From the NCBI RefSeq assembly GCF_018734325.1, contig NZ_CP073754.1:2108001-2172000 (forward strand): a stretch of 64,000 bases of DNA. Direction: 5' to 3'. The stretch comes from Methylomonas paludis (lineage in GTDB: Bacteria; Pseudomonadota; Gammaproteobacteria; Methylococcales; Methylomonadaceae). The notes below the pieces were generated by a model. It was given only the letters and a program-made list of their open reading frames with translations, made no database searches and had not been told where the DNA came from. The position numbers and the translations under genes are program-made. This document shows positions 25,598-35,657 of this stretch, one piece after another; the stretch's first letter is position 1, and each line of letters opens with the position of its first letter.

Positions 25598-27496
25598 TTA
25601 AGACAAAGCCACATACCCTGCAATTTCGGTTTCAGCCGGTGAATTTTCTGCTGCCAGAACTTCGGTGTAACTTTCCGGAAGTTCGGCTTCCGGTTCTGGC
25701 GGCGCCAGCACCTTACCCTGCAGCAACTCATCAATCTGGAATTTATCAATGGTTTCCCAATCGAGCAGAGCATGAGCCATATTGTGCAGAATCTGCATAT
25801 TCTCTTTGAGTATGGTTTCCGCCCGTAAATAGTTGCTGTCTATCACCTTACGGATTTCTTCATCGATGATTTGTGCCATCTGTTCGGACATCGGCTTGGC
25901 TTGTGAGCCCATATAACCGCCTTCGTTATCGCCGTAATCCATAGGCCCCAGTCGGTCGGACAAGCCCCATTTGGTGACCATGTTACGGGCTAGCTGGGTG
26001 GCACGCTGGATGTCGTTGGAAGCCCCGGTGGTGACTTTATTTTTGCCGTAAATCAGGGCTTCAGCCACCCGGCCACCAAACAGGCTGGCAATCTGGCTTT
26101 CCAGTTTGTCTTTGCTGGCGCTGTACTGGTCGCGTTCCGGCAAGAACATGGTAATGCCCAAAGCCCCGCCGCGCGGCATGATGCTGACTTTGTACACCGG
26201 GTCGTGTTCAGGTACGTTGCGGCCCACAATGGCATGGCCGGCTTCATGGTAAGCGGTCATCAGCAGTTCTTCCCGGCCCATGACCATGGTGCGCTTTTCG
26301 GCACCCATGATCATTTTGTCGCGGGCTTTGTCCAGGTTCTGCATGGTCACCACCCGCTGGTTGTTACGTGCGGCAAACAAAGCGCCTTCGTTGATCAGAT
26401 TGGCCAGTTCGGCCCCGGAAAAACCGGGGGTACCGCGTGCCAGGTCGTTGATGTTGACATCATCGGCCAAAGGTACCCGGTTACCATGCACTTTAAGGAT
26501 TTGTTCGCGGCCCTTCAGATCAGGCAAGCCCACTTGCACCTGCCGGTCAAACCGGCCCGGTCTGAGCAGGGCTTTATCCAGCACATCGGCACGGTTGGTG
26601 GCGGCTATCACAATAATGCCTTCATTGCCGCTAAAGCCGTCCATTTCCACCAGTAACTGGTTCAGGGTTTGTTCACGCTCATCATTACCGCCCCCCATGC
26701 CGGAAGCCCCGCGTTGCCGGCCTACCGCATCGATTTCGTCGATAAAAATAATGCAGGGCGCCCGCTTTTTGGCCTGTTCAAACATATCCCGCACCCGGGA
26801 GGCGCCGACACCGACAAACATTTCCACAAAGTCGGAACCGGAGATGGAAAAGAACGGTACTCCGGCTTCGCCGGCAATGGCTCTGGCCAGCAGGGTTTTA
26901 CCGGTACCGGGAGGTCCCACCATCAACACCCCGCGCGGAATCTTGCCGCCCAGGGCTTCATATTTGCCGGGGGCTTTCAGAAAGTCCACCATTTCCACCA
27001 CATCTTCTTTGGCTTCTTCCACCCCAGCCACATCGGTAAAACGCACCTTCACCTGATCTTCCGCCATCAGCTTGGCCCGGCTTTTACCAAAGCTGTTCTG
27101 GCCGCCGGCGCCCATTTGCTGTTGTTTGCGCATGAAATACACAAATACCGCAATCAATAATAAGGTTGGCGCCCAGGACATCACTATTTGCATGATGGTC
27201 GAAGGCTGTTCGGGTTTTTCAACTTTGATTTTTACCCCATACTCTAACAATTCATCTATCATTCTGGAATCATTAGGATTATAGGTGGTAAACCGGGTAC
27301 CATTCTGGCGGCGGCCATCAACATTATTACCGTCGATAATTACCTCGGTGACCGCTTTGCTGCGGACATCCTCGATAAAATCAGAATAGGAAATATCGAA
27401 ATTAGGTTCATAACTGGGCAGGCTGCGTGAAAATAGCCAATATAAGCCTAAACCTGCCGATGCTGCTATCGATACGATAATCAAGAATTTTTTCAT
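25598..27496 (-). CDS. ftsH: ATP-dependent zinc metalloprotease FtsH
   Basis: A 632-residue inner-membrane AAA+ protease. It has an N-terminal membrane segment (about 4-22), a periplasmic domain, a second membrane segment (about 103-120), then AAA with GPPGTGKT (about 194), [11 protein letters not shown] and the SRH region RPGRFDR. The zinc protease domain carries [10 protein letters not shown] (about 417). It degrades misassembled membrane proteins and regulators such as LpxC. AGGAG stands 7 bases before the ATG. The nearby hflKC operon encodes its membrane regulators, an unusual but functionally fitting adjacency. Confidence 0.97.
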   Translation of the reverse strand: MKKFLIIVSIAASAGLGLYWLFSRSLPSYEPNFDISYSDFIEDVRSKAVTEVIIDGNNVDGRRQNGTRFTTYNPNDSRMIDELLEYGVKIKVEKPEQPSTIMQIVMSWAPTLLLIAVFVYFMRKQQQMGAGGQNSFGKSRAKLMAEDQVKVRFTDVAGVEEAKEDVVEMVDFLKAPGKYEALGGKIPRGVLMVGPPGTGKTLLARAIAGEAGVPFFSISGSDFVEMFVGVGASRVRDMFEQAKKRAPCIIFIDEIDAVGRQRGASGMGGGNDEREQTLNQLLVEMDGFSGNEGIIVIAATNRADVLDKALLRPGRFDRQVQVGLPDLKGREQILKVHGNRVPLADDVNINDLARGTPGFSGAELANLINEGALFAARNNQRVVTMQNLDKARDKMIMGAEKRTMVMGREELLMTAYHEAGHAIVGRNVPEHDPVYKVSIMPRGGALGITMFLPERDQYSASKDKLESQIASLFGGRVAEALIYGKNKVTTGASNDIQRATQLARNMVTKWGLSDRLGPMDYGDNEGGYMGSQAKPMSEQMAQIIDEEIRKVIDSNYLRAETILKENMQILHNMAHALLDWETIDKFQIDELLQGKVLAPPEPEAELPESYTEVLAAENSPAETEIAGYVALS

Positions 27497-27724
27497 TGCG
27501 ATTTACTCCTATACCAACTCCAGGACGATTGGAACAGAATTTTCATTCCAAGTTCAATCATTATATAGAGCTACAGACTTGAAGGGTTTACTATTTTAAT
27601 AAGCCTGAGCCACAATAAATTCAAAATAATTTTAAATGATTTAAGTTTATTATTTACTCACGGACTTGATTTATTTATCAAAATTTCAGCACAACCAAAA
27701 AGACTGCTAAAAGTCCGTAACCTA

Positions 27725-27757
27725 TATCTTCAATGTAGTGTTGCTGCATTGAAGATA
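27725..27757. other. Perfect 11-bp inverted repeat after hflC
   Basis: TATCTTCAATG (27725-27735) and its complement (27747-27757) form an 11-bp stem with an 11-nt loop, 17 bp past the hflC stop. No U-run follows, so it is not a canonical terminator; a protein-binding or mRNA-stability role is possible. The remaining gap to ftsH (27497-27724) is AT-rich without a gene, apart from a second, wider inverted repeat ACGGACTT (27660-27667) with AAGTCCGT (27712-27719). Confidence 0.45.
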
Positions 27758-27773
27758 GACGGCACCGTTGTAT

Positions 27774-28640
27774 TTATTTCTCGTTATTAAAATACCTGAA
27801 GAAATCCGAATCGGGTTTTAACACCAGGGTGTCGTCGGTTTTTTCAAAGGCGGTTTGATAAGCCTGCAGGCTGCGGTAAAACGCATAGAACTCGGGGTTC
27901 TTGCCGTAGCTGGCCGCATAGATTTCTGCGGATTCGGCATCAGCCCGGCCTCGGCGGTTTTCGGCTTCTCGCTGGGCGTTGGCCAGCAGGATCTGGCGCT
28001 GTTTGTCGGCTTCGGCGCTGATCAGTTCGGCGCTTTCGGCACCCTGGGAGCGGAATTCCCGCGCCACTCTTTCCCGTTCGGCGCGCATGCGCTGAAACAC
28101 GGAGCTGCTGACTTCTGGCGGCAGGTCGATGCGTTTGATGCGAATGTCGATCAGTTCGATGCCGAATTTGCCGGCCACCGGGGCGAGTTTGTCCAGCAGG
28201 GTTTGGCCCAGTTCGCTGCGGTCTTCGGTGATCAGTTGTTTGATGGTGCGCAGGCCAAATTCGCCGCGCATGGCATCTTTCATGATCTGGTCCAGACGCA
28301 GGTTGGCCTGGTATTCGTCGCCGCCGACGGTGGTATAAAACAAGCCGACATCACCGATGCGCCATTTGGCGAAGGAGTCGACGATGACGTTCTTTTTTTC
28401 GGAGGTGAGGAAGCGTTCGGATTTGGTGTCCAGGGTCAGCACTCGGGCGTCAAAGGTTCTGACGTTGTTGATGATGGGGGTTTTGATATGCAGTCCAGGG
28501 GCAAATTCGGTGCTGACCATTTTACCCAGCCGAAACAGGATGGCTTTTTGGTGCTGTTCGACATAGAACACTGACAGGTAGCCGGCCAGTAATACGGTGA
28601 GACTGGCCGGAATGATGAGGCTGAGAGTTTTGTTGTTCAT
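27774..28640 (-). CDS. hflC: HflC, FtsH modulator (SPFH)
   Basis: A 288-residue SPFH-domain membrane protein with one N-terminal membrane segment (about 7-26). The body starts EQHQKAILFRLGK and contains ERVAREFRSQGAESAELISA, the conserved HflC helical region. With HflK it forms a periplasmic cage around FtsH. Its ATG overlaps the hflK stop (ATGA). Local GC content is higher than in the surrounding genes. Confidence 0.95.
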   Translation of the reverse strand: MNNKTLSLIIPASLTVLLAGYLSVFYVEQHQKAILFRLGKMVSTEFAPGLHIKTPIINNVRTFDARVLTLDTKSERFLTSEKKNVIVDSFAKWRIGDVGLFYTTVGGDEYQANLRLDQIMKDAMRGEFGLRTIKQLITEDRSELGQTLLDKLAPVAGKFGIELIDIRIKRIDLPPEVSSSVFQRMRAERERVAREFRSQGAESAELISAEADKQRQILLANAQREAENRRGRADAESAEIYAASYGKNPEFYAFYRSLQAYQTAFEKTDDTLVLKPDSDFFRYFNNEK

Positions 28641-29794
28641 GGTTTGCTCCGGCTGGGACGTAGTTCGGGGGCGGCGGCTTTGTGGTTATGGGCGGCTTCG
28701 CCGCTGTTGTCCGGGCTGCCGAGGTCAGCTACGGGGTGTTTGCTGCCGGCGGCCTGGGCTTCGGCATTGGCCAGCGGCATGTAGAATTGCGGGGCGTTCT
28801 GGGTGGATTCGATCAGGATTTTACGACTGCCGCTATAGAGTTTTTCTTTGGCTTCCAGATACAGGCGTTTGCGGGTAATGGCGGGATTTTTTTCGTATTC
28901 CACCAGAAGTTGATCAAAGCGTTCGGTTTCGCCTTTGGCTTTAGCCACTTTTTCGGCCTGGTACGCATCGGCTTCCTGGAGTAAACGGGCAGAGGCGCCA
29001 CGGGCTTTGGGCAGGATTTCGTTGCTGTAGGCTTCGGCTTCGTTGATCAGGCGCTGTTTGTCTTCACGGGCGCGGATGGCGTCTTCAAAAGCCCCTTGTA
29101 CTTCTTCAGGCGGCTGGGCGTCTTGCAGGTTGACGCTGGCGATGGTGATGCCGGCCTGATAGCGGTCCATGGCGGTCTGGATCTGACTTTTGATTTCGGC
29201 CACGATTTCGCTGCGACCTTCGGTCAATACAAAATCCATATCATGCTGGCCGATCACGGCGCGTTCCACGCTTTCGGTCAGTTGTTTCAAAGTGGCTTCG
29301 CTGTCTTTGACATTGAACAGATAGTCTTTGGCATTATTGATCTGATACTGCACCGCCAACCGGACATTGATGATGTTCTCATCCCGGGTCAGCATCAGCG
29401 ACTCCTGGGGAATATTGGCGGCTTTGGCAAAGCGTCCGGAATCGCGGTAGCCCACTTCGATAAAGCGTTGCTGTTCCACATTCACCACTTTCACGCTTTC
29501 CAGCGGCAGCGGCCAATGCCAGTTCAGGCCGGGCAAGGTGGTGTCGGCATAAGCGCCAAACCGGCTGACCACGCCTCGGTTGCCCTGATCGACAATATAC
29601 CAGCCGCTGCCCAGCCAGGCCACCAGCAGCCCGGCACCGGCCACTGCCGCCACTTTCTGCACCCCAAACAGTTGCTGATGGGATTGATAAAAGTCACTGC
29701 CGCGCTGGCTCAGGCGTTGCCAGTGTTTATCAATCTCCGCTTTCCAATCGGGTGGCGGAGTGGGTTTGCTGGTGTTGTTATTCTCTGACGACAT
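28637..29794 (-). CDS. hflK: HflK, FtsH modulator (SPFH)
   Basis: A 385-residue partner of HflC. The cytoplasmic N-terminus is Pro-rich (KPTPPPDWKAE), a membrane segment lies at about 48-68, the SPFH domain starts VDQGNRGVVSRFGAY, and the C-terminal helices run through VQGAFEDAIRAREDKQR. The C-terminal tail is disordered. It is the first gene of hflKC; the order K-C is the usual one. Confidence 0.95.
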   Translation of the reverse strand: MSSENNNTSKPTPPPDWKAEIDKHWQRLSQRGSDFYQSHQQLFGVQKVAAVAGAGLLVAWLGSGWYIVDQGNRGVVSRFGAYADTTLPGLNWHWPLPLESVKVVNVEQQRFIEVGYRDSGRFAKAANIPQESLMLTRDENIINVRLAVQYQINNAKDYLFNVKDSEATLKQLTESVERAVIGQHDMDFVLTEGRSEIVAEIKSQIQTAMDRYQAGITIASVNLQDAQPPEEVQGAFEDAIRAREDKQRLINEAEAYSNEILPKARGASARLLQEADAYQAEKVAKAKGETERFDQLLVEYEKNPAITRKRLYLEAKEKLYSGSRKILIESTQNAPQFYMPLANAEAQAAGSKHPVADLGSPDNSGEAAHNHKAAAPELRPSRSKP

Positions 29795-29906
29795 GATTAA
29801 TCCTCACTAGATGAATGCGGAACCTATGCAAAAGACCGCGTTATTATGCTGTCAGATCAATATCCGACTTGTTTAGTGTCCATGGCGGCCCTGCAAGGCC
29901 TGAAAA

Positions 29907-30440
29907 TCAATGGGATCTTTTAGCGATTTCAGCTTCAAGAGCCTTGTGACGCAAATCGATATAATTACTGCCCACCCACTGCCAGAAGGTAGCAGCGGCT
30001 TCCGGGTCAGTGCTGAGTAGTTTGACCGCGATAGCGCCATTGGCACTAATGTCGGTAATTTGGGCTTCTATATCAACCGGTGATGTACGCTTTACCACAC
30101 GTTTATCCGGATCAAATCTTAGCAAGACTGTTTCGCCTATACGAAACACAATGTCACTTTTTAGGCCGGCAAAGAATTGTAAGCGGTATTCCGGCACCGA
30201 TTTAAATGCCAGCACAAATTCATTATGCCAGCGAAACGGTGGACAATTAATAGGCCCACTATTCTTAGGGAAATGGACTGTATAGCCATCGTCGACTTTG
30301 GTTTTTATGATACCTTTGGTATATATCTGCCGACAATTGGTCAATACCTCATCACCGGGTACAAATTTATAGTCGCTATGGGCCGGCATACTGAGAAAAC
30401 CAAGCATCCCTGCCAGATAAAGGGTATTAAGTAGTCTCAT
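29907..30440 (-). CDS. Secreted protein of unknown function, Tudor-like repeats possible
   Basis: A 177-residue exported protein. I chose ATG 30440 because AGGAG lies 6-10 bases upstream and it begins with a signal peptide (MRLLNTLYLAGMLGFLSMPAHS); the longer frame from 30506 lacks both. The mature part has two similar segments, GDEVLTNCRQIYTKGIIKTKVDDGYTVHF and GETVLLRFDPDK...EAQITDISANGAIAVKLL. They look like two small beta-barrel (Tudor/agenet-like) repeats. The function is not recognised. Confidence 0.65.
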   Translation of the reverse strand: MRLLNTLYLAGMLGFLSMPAHSDYKFVPGDEVLTNCRQIYTKGIIKTKVDDGYTVHFPKNSGPINCPPFRWHNEFVLAFKSVPEYRLQFFAGLKSDIVFRIGETVLLRFDPDKRVVKRTSPVDIEAQITDISANGAIAVKLLSTDPEAAATFWQWVGSNYIDLRHKALEAEIAKRSH

Positions 30441-30656
30441 AATGCACTCCTGTTTAATTATTATTATGGTTAGCTGCAGTCTGTAACGCCTGACAAATAT
30501 TGTCAAGAAACGATTAACGCCAAACTTTTTAATAACTAAAGAGTTTCTTAAACAATAAATTACGTGGTCATTCTAGGCCATGTGCGTGGCCGAATATTTG
30601 GCACCAATCTCTTAAATTAACAAAAGCCTTGTCACTATGCATGTACCAAGGAATGT

Positions 30657-31391
30657 CTATGCCTTACCAGCAGCGACTATACTTAATCCTTTAAAAACCA
30701 GATCAGCATCTATTTGCACGTTTAAGTTCAATTGTCCAGCCAGCAAACTCGCATCTCCCCCGCACAGCAATATGTGATCGGTTGGCTCCAGTCTGGAAAC
30801 GATGGCTTCTATACAACCGGCACCGGCAGCCAGCACACCATTATCAATCGCAGCAGCCGTGGTATCCGCCAGCATCAATTGCGGCGCTACACGCTCAAAT
30901 TCCAGCGCGGCTGTATTGGCAAGCAGGGCTTTTTTCATCACCATCAATCCCGGACAAATCAGCCCCCCCAGATGCAGACCATCGGCATTAATCAGATCAA
31001 TGGTCAGCGCCGTACCGCAATCCACGATACAACAACTACCGGGGTAATAGTGATGTGCGGCCAACAGGGCCAGCCAGCGATCTATACCCAGTTTTTCCGG
31101 ATTTTGATAGGCATTGGTCACGCCAAAAGCCTGGGCCGCAGCCAGCGGCAACTCAGTGGGCGTGTGGGGCCATAAGCTGTTGGCCAAGTCAAGCACTTCG
31201 GCTGTGACTGCAGATTCTGCCACGCTGGCCACCAGCAAGTGCTCGGGCACCGTCAGACTACGCCAAATTTCGCGTAAATCCGCCAAATAACCGGTTTGAC
31301 GATAATCCACTACCGTAACAGACAAGCCGCAACCTGCTTGTTCATTTGCCCACTTCAGGCGAGAATTACCGATATCAATCAATAAATTCAT
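30657..31391 (-). CDS. coaX: Type III pantothenate kinase
   Basis: A 244-residue enzyme for the first step of CoA synthesis, using an ASKHA fold. It shows the phosphate motif LLIDIGNSRLKWA at the N-terminus, GIDRWLALLAA (about 103) and DCGTALTIDLI (about 126). It is fully cytoplasmic. The ATG overlaps the birA stop by four bases (ATGA), giving the common birA-coaX pair. Confidence 0.95.
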   Translation of the reverse strand: MNLLIDIGNSRLKWANEQAGCGLSVTVVDYRQTGYLADLREIWRSLTVPEHLLVASVAESAVTAEVLDLANSLWPHTPTELPLAAAQAFGVTNAYQNPEKLGIDRWLALLAAHHYYPGSCCIVDCGTALTIDLINADGLHLGGLICPGLMVMKKALLANTAALEFERVAPQLMLADTTAAAIDNGVLAAGAGCIEAIVSRLEPTDHILLCGGDASLLAGQLNLNVQIDADLVFKGLSIVAAGKA

Positions 31392-32395
31392 AGCGCTTTC
31401 ACGCTGACTTCACCGGAGGCGAAACTCCGCACGCTACCATCCGGCATTTCCAGCAATAGTAAGCCGTCATCATTTATGCCGGCCACTTTGCCCAAATAAC
31501 TCTGCTCACCAATCACGATTTTGACATCCCGCGCCAGCATACAATCATAAGTTCGCCATTCCTGCACATAATGACTGAAACTGCTACTGGAAAAATTTGC
31601 CAACATCGGCAATAACTCGTTCAATAATAAACCAACCAGTTTATTACGCAGTTGATAACTATCGGCATCTCCCATGATTCGGCAAATATCAGTCCAGGGC
31701 TGGTCGATAATCTCTGCCTGCTGCGGTGAGAGATAAAAATTAAGCCCCAGACCCAGCACGGCATAACACGGTCCACCGCTTTCACCTGATACTTCCACTA
31801 GAATTCCAGCCAGTTTTCGATAACGCCAATATATATCGTTAGGCCATTTCAGGCCAATCTCATGAATTCCCAGCGCTCTTAAGGCTCGAACTACCGCCAC
31901 CCCTGCCGCCAGACTCAATCCGGCAATGGCTGCCGGACCATCCTGATAACGCCACAGTAGGGAAATATAAATATTCTGTGCAAATGGTGATACCCAACTG
32001 CGCCCGCGCCGTCCCTTGCCGGCACTTTGATATTCGGCCAGACAAACTTGACCGGAAACACCGCCTTGCCGGGCCTGTTCCAATAGATAGGTATTGGTGG
32101 AATGCAGCACATCGTGAATTTCCAGTTTATGCAGTAAGGCCTGCGCTGGAGGATGCAGATTTTGCTCGATTTCAGCCTGATTTAGCAATACCAGACCATG
32201 GCCCAGGCGATAGCCTTTACCGGAAACAGCAATTAATTCCACACCCAAGTCAGTCAGGGCTTGTAACTGTTTCCAGATGGCCGATCGACTGATACCTACC
32301 GCTACAGACAAGGCCGAGCCGGAATGAAATTTGCCGTCGGCCAATAACATCAGCAGCTGTTTTAAAATTGCAGGCATTTGCATGGGGATATCCAT
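31388..32395 (-). CDS. birA: Biotin--protein ligase / biotin repressor BirA
   Basis: A 335-residue bifunctional protein. The N-terminal winged HTH (about 10-60, SGSALSVAVGISRSAIWKQL) is the repressor part. The central ligase domain has the biotinyl-AMP loop GKGRRGRSW (about 129) and LKWPNDIYWRYRKLAGILVE. A small C-terminal SH3-like domain follows. The retained HTH implies that it also represses a biotin operon, as in E. coli. A start at the third Met (32380) is possible; no strong Shine-Dalgarno separates them. Confidence 0.94.
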   Translation of the reverse strand: MDIPMQMPAILKQLLMLLADGKFHSGSALSVAVGISRSAIWKQLQALTDLGVELIAVSGKGYRLGHGLVLLNQAEIEQNLHPPAQALLHKLEIHDVLHSTNTYLLEQARQGGVSGQVCLAEYQSAGKGRRGRSWVSPFAQNIYISLLWRYQDGPAAIAGLSLAAGVAVVRALRALGIHEIGLKWPNDIYWRYRKLAGILVEVSGESGGPCYAVLGLGLNFYLSPQQAEIIDQPWTDICRIMGDADSYQLRNKLVGLLLNELLPMLANFSSSSFSHYVQEWRTYDCMLARDVKIVIGEQSYLGKVAGINDDGLLLLEMPDGSVRSFASGEVSVKAL

Positions 32396-32440
32396 AAAAG
32401 CATTAGCAAACCGGTTGCTTATTCATTTGGCAAAGCAGAG

Positions 32441-32800
32441 TTAATCGGGTATTAACACATCAAATTTACCGATAAAATTACCAATCTCACGACGCGGCAG
32501 GCATTGCACCGGTAAAATCAAATCATTAACATCCAGATTTCTGGCTTGTAAAGATTCGGTTTCCACATACAAGGCATTGACATCGTAAATCTCCAGTGCG
32601 GTGAAAATAGCGGCGGTATCTTTAAAAGCCAATGTTTGCGGATGCTGGTGTTTTTTTAACTGTAATACGCCGTCATCGGCAAACAATACGCTGACCGACT
32701 GATCAAATGCTGCAGCAGTTAACAACATATCCAGGGTTTCCTGGACATAAATTCCGGAAAACGGCATACGACGCATGACAAACAAAAAATTTTTCATCAA
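32441..32800 (-). CDS. tusC: TusC/DsrF-like sulfur-relay protein
   Basis: A 119-residue DsrE/F-fold protein: NFLFVMRRMPFSGIYVQETLDMLLTAAAFDQ matches TusC/DsrF N-termini, followed by LFADDGVLQL. It lies 9 bp after the TusD-like gene. In E. coli TusBCD passes persulfide sulfur to TusE and MnmA for tRNA 2-thiouridine. A TusB gene, normally next, is missing here: only 45 bp separate this stop from birA. Confidence 0.8.
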   Translation of the reverse strand: MMKNFLFVMRRMPFSGIYVQETLDMLLTAAAFDQSVSVLFADDGVLQLKKHQHPQTLAFKDTAAIFTALEIYDVNALYVETESLQARNLDVNDLILPVQCLPRREIGNFIGKFDVLIPD

Positions 32801-32809
32801 TTGGGCCGC

Positions 32810-33199
32810 CTAAGCAAATACGATACAACGATCGGCCTGGACAACTGCTTCCAGCCATTGCCCTAGACCGGCAATCCGGAAACCTAAGCCAAGGTCATTA
32901 TCTTGTTTTCCTATTCGCCCGGCTTCATCGCTACATAACAATCCCCGGCGCTGAGCCGCTGAAATACAAACCACCAGATCTATGCCATGTTGTGCAGCCA
33001 GTTGCGACCAACTGGCGCTAATCTGTATTTCATCAGCGGGAGCTGCAGCGTAACGAAAGGCATGGTAAGCACCTTCTTGATAAAAAAACACCCGTAACAC
33101 TTGATGATCTGCAGCTATGGCAGCCTGGATAAAATGCAAGGCATCCAAGCCGGTTTGTGCTGCATATGGGCTGCTATTAACCTGTATGGCATATTTCAT
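32810..33199 (-). CDS. tusD: TusD/DsrE-like sulfurtransferase subunit
   Basis: A 129-residue DsrE-fold protein. The active-site cysteine of TusD is in place in VVCISAAQRRG (about 82), and the FFYQEGAYHAF segment near 42 is also typical. It begins a two-gene operon with TusC. It presumably takes sulfur from TusA in the cytoplasm. Confidence 0.85.
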   Translation of the reverse strand: MKYAIQVNSSPYAAQTGLDALHFIQAAIAADHQVLRVFFYQEGAYHAFRYAAAPADEIQISASWSQLAAQHGIDLVVCISAAQRRGLLCSDEAGRIGKQDNDLGLGFRIAGLGQWLEAVVQADRCIVFA

Positions 33200-33569
33200 G
33201 GAAAGGAAAATACAATTAAAATTAGGCTAATTTTAATACGGAACACTTAAACAGTCTGTAAAATTGGCTATGTCACTGTTAATGATGAATTTGTGTTGGA
33301 AATGTCTAGCCTTCTTAATATCGCATCTTCCACATCAGAGACAATTTGTGATTAAGTCTTGGATTTATAGCCTTAATAAATCATTTCAATTATTAAACAC
33401 TATATAAGCCCAAAATTTGCGGTGTAACCGGGTAGATCTTGTAACTTTCAATACTTGCCCCAAATATGCTTTATGTTTACTGCCCCAGCCGTAGCGAATG
33501 CTGGATGGCTGTCCTTAACTCACGATTTTGACAAATGAACCAAAAATCCGCCGTTGTGTCTGAGCTCCA
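33200..33569. other. Intergenic region, no gene seen
   Basis: These 370 bp lie between the divergent tusD and bepA genes. They are AT-rich and should hold both promoters. I see no ORF, RNA fold or repeat that stands out. Confidence 0.5.
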
Positions 33570-35024
33570 ATGAAAATAAAACACCTTACCCTGATTTTAG
33601 CGCTAGGTTTATATGCCCAGACCGGCCCCGCAGTCGATATGGAAAAGATTCAGCTACCGGATATGGGTGATTCATCGGGTACGCTGATTTCTCCTGCTCA
33701 GGAAAAAGAACTGGGGGAATCATTCTTTCGTAATCTGCATTCTCAGGCGGTACTCAATCAGGATGCCGAGATCCAGCAATATATCCAAACCATCGGCCAT
33801 CAGTTGTCTGCACACAGTTATGCACCAGCTAATCCTTTTTATTTTTTTGTGGTGATGGATGAAAATATTAATGCTTTTGCCGGCCCTGGCGGTTATATAG
33901 GTGTTAACTCCGGGTTGATACTTTTGACCGAATCAGAAAGTGAACTGGCCTCGGTAATGGCCCATGAGATTGCTCACGTCACCCAACGCCATTTATATCG
34001 TTCAGTTGAAGAAGCCGGCCGCATGTCCATACCGACTATTGCCGCTACGCTGGCTGCAGTTCTGCTTGCCACTCAATCTCCTAATATGGGCCAAGCCGCC
34101 TTGATGGCGGTACAAGCCGGTAATGTGCAATTTCAGATAAATTTTACTCGCGATCATGAAAAGGAAGCTGACCGGGTGGGTATGAATACTCTGTTTGATT
34201 CCAATTTTGATCCGCGCAGTATGCCGGCCTTTTTTGAAAAACTGCAACAGGCGACCCGGTTTTACGGCCAGGGTGTACCCGAATTTCTTCGAACTCACCC
34301 TATGTCGGAAAATCGGGTTGCTGACACCAGGGGCCGCGCGGAAACTTATGCTTATAGACAATATCCGGATTCTGCGGGCTATGCCCTGACCAAAGCTAAA
34401 CTAAAAGTCATCAGCGAAACAGACAAACAGGTAGCCTTGCAGCATTTTGTGCTGCTTGGGCAACAAGGTACCACAGAACAAAGAGCTGTGGCGCGTTACG
34501 GGATAGGTTTGGTTTATATGGAAACCCTGCAATTTCAGGCGGCTGCCGATATTTTTGCGGAATTGGTTAAACAATACCCCAACCAACCGCAATACATTGC
34601 CGCTTTGGCCAAAGCGGCCGTGGAAAGCCACAATATGGAAACGGCTAATCAACTCTATGCTCAGGCGATTAACAACTTCCCGAGTAATGATGCGATAAAA
34701 ATCGAATACATCCGCAGCCTACTAAAAAGTTCTCAGGCACAACTGGCCTTGCTGATCCTGGAAGGTTTATCGGACAGCCAAAAACATCAGCCTTATTATT
34801 TTGAATTGTTAGCGCAATCTCACGCAGCCTTGAATCACCCTGGTGAATCTCACCGCTATCTGGCCGAATATTATTTCGCCACGGGTCAGACCGAAGATGC
34901 CATTTTACAAATCCGTTTGGCCAGAGAAGAAAAGGATCTCAGCTATCAGTTACTGGCCATTCTTAACGAACGTTTAAGCTTTTTTCAGGCTGAACGCGAA
35001 GACAAAAAATCACTGCGTCAATAA
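33570..35024 (+). CDS. bepA: M48 metalloprotease with TPR repeats, BepA-like
   Basis: A 484-residue periplasmic protease. A signal peptide (about 1-21) is followed by the M48 domain with the zinc motif MAHEIAHVTQRH (about 131) and the downstream Glu in DHEKEADRVGM. The C-terminal half (about 290-470) carries TPR repeats. The order and length match BepA (YfgC), which helps LptD assembly and degrades stalled outer-membrane proteins. It is followed by a long region with a terminator at 35307. Confidence 0.9.
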   Translation: MKIKHLTLILALGLYAQTGPAVDMEKIQLPDMGDSSGTLISPAQEKELGESFFRNLHSQAVLNQDAEIQQYIQTIGHQLSAHSYAPANPFYFFVVMDENINAFAGPGGYIGVNSGLILLTESESELASVMAHEIAHVTQRHLYRSVEEAGRMSIPTIAATLAAVLLATQSPNMGQAALMAVQAGNVQFQINFTRDHEKEADRVGMNTLFDSNFDPRSMPAFFEKLQQATRFYGQGVPEFLRTHPMSENRVADTRGRAETYAYRQYPDSAGYALTKAKLKVISETDKQVALQHFVLLGQQGTTEQRAVARYGIGLVYMETLQFQAAADIFAELVKQYPNQPQYIAALAKAAVESHNMETANQLYAQAINNFPSNDAIKIEYIRSLLKSSQAQLALLILEGLSDSQKHQPYYFELLAQSHAALNHPGESHRYLAEYYFATGQTEDAILQIRLAREEKDLSYQLLAILNERLSFFQAEREDKKSLRQ

Positions 35025-35306
35025 CATTAGCAAAGCCTGATGCTATAAGTTTATGTTTTTAAACCACATAATTTCGATGCGAAACTATTATCAAACAAAT
35101 GAACTTTTTTATAGACATCGAAACAGAATTTAACTACACTTTCGCCACCTTATCAGAGTGCATAACGACTCAACAGGTTGTTTATCTTTAGGGGGAGGGA
35201 AGCGGCCTGTAATCAAGGCTCATAATAATAATAATAACAGTAACTGCTCGACTAAACTGCCTTCCAGGCAGGCGTCCAAACAAAATAAAAATAACAATCA
35301 GGACGG
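35025..35306 (+). other. Candidate small RNA or leader with Asn-rich frame
   Basis: This stretch lies between bepA and the terminator at 35307-35328. It contains a purine-rich block (GGGGGAGGGAAG, 35190-35201), an AAT run (35223-35237) and a short hairpin CTGCC/GGCAG (35257-35271). A frame from ATG 35158 reads NNNNNSN and NKNNNQ before entering the terminator, which resembles an attenuator leader. No asparagine-related gene follows, and the next gene, rpoZ, is over 300 bp away. A small RNA ended by the terminator is the simpler reading. Identity is unknown. Confidence 0.35.
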
Positions 35307-35328
35307 GCCCGCTTTAGGCGGGCTTTTT
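35307..35328 (+). terminator. Intrinsic terminator
   Basis: GCCCGC (35307-35312), loop TTTAG, GCGGGC (35318-35323), then TTTTT. It is a strong plus-strand terminator, 282 bp after the bepA stop. Further hairpins follow in 35340-35470 (CCCAGG/CCTGGG; TAAGCC/GGCTTA) with no gene before rpoZ. Confidence 0.8.
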
Positions 35329-35657
35329 ATTGGGCGACGTTTTCCCAGGACGGTTTTGGCCTGGGTTGCGGTTGTTATTTTGAGTTGCGTGACTGTAAGC
35401 CGCTTTTGAGGCTTATGCTGAGTTCGCTATCTATCCACCCATCAGCGTACCCGCTGTAATTATCCGCTAGCTGATGACCTATTCAAGCACTGTTTGCCGG
35501 CTCAACTAAAACTCAGGCCAGACAATAAACACCAAAGTTTTATACCGAATTGGCTAAATGTCACATTTATCATATAATCGGAACTTTCCCCGCTTTCCGG
35601 CTATCCTATAGTTGCGCTAGCAAACCCACACTGATAAACACGCGAAGGTTTAATTTA

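Noticed and set aside
35158-35409. 83-codon ORF as a real protein
   Set aside because: It reads through a strong terminator and is low complexity (AAT repeats). It was kept only as a possible leader.
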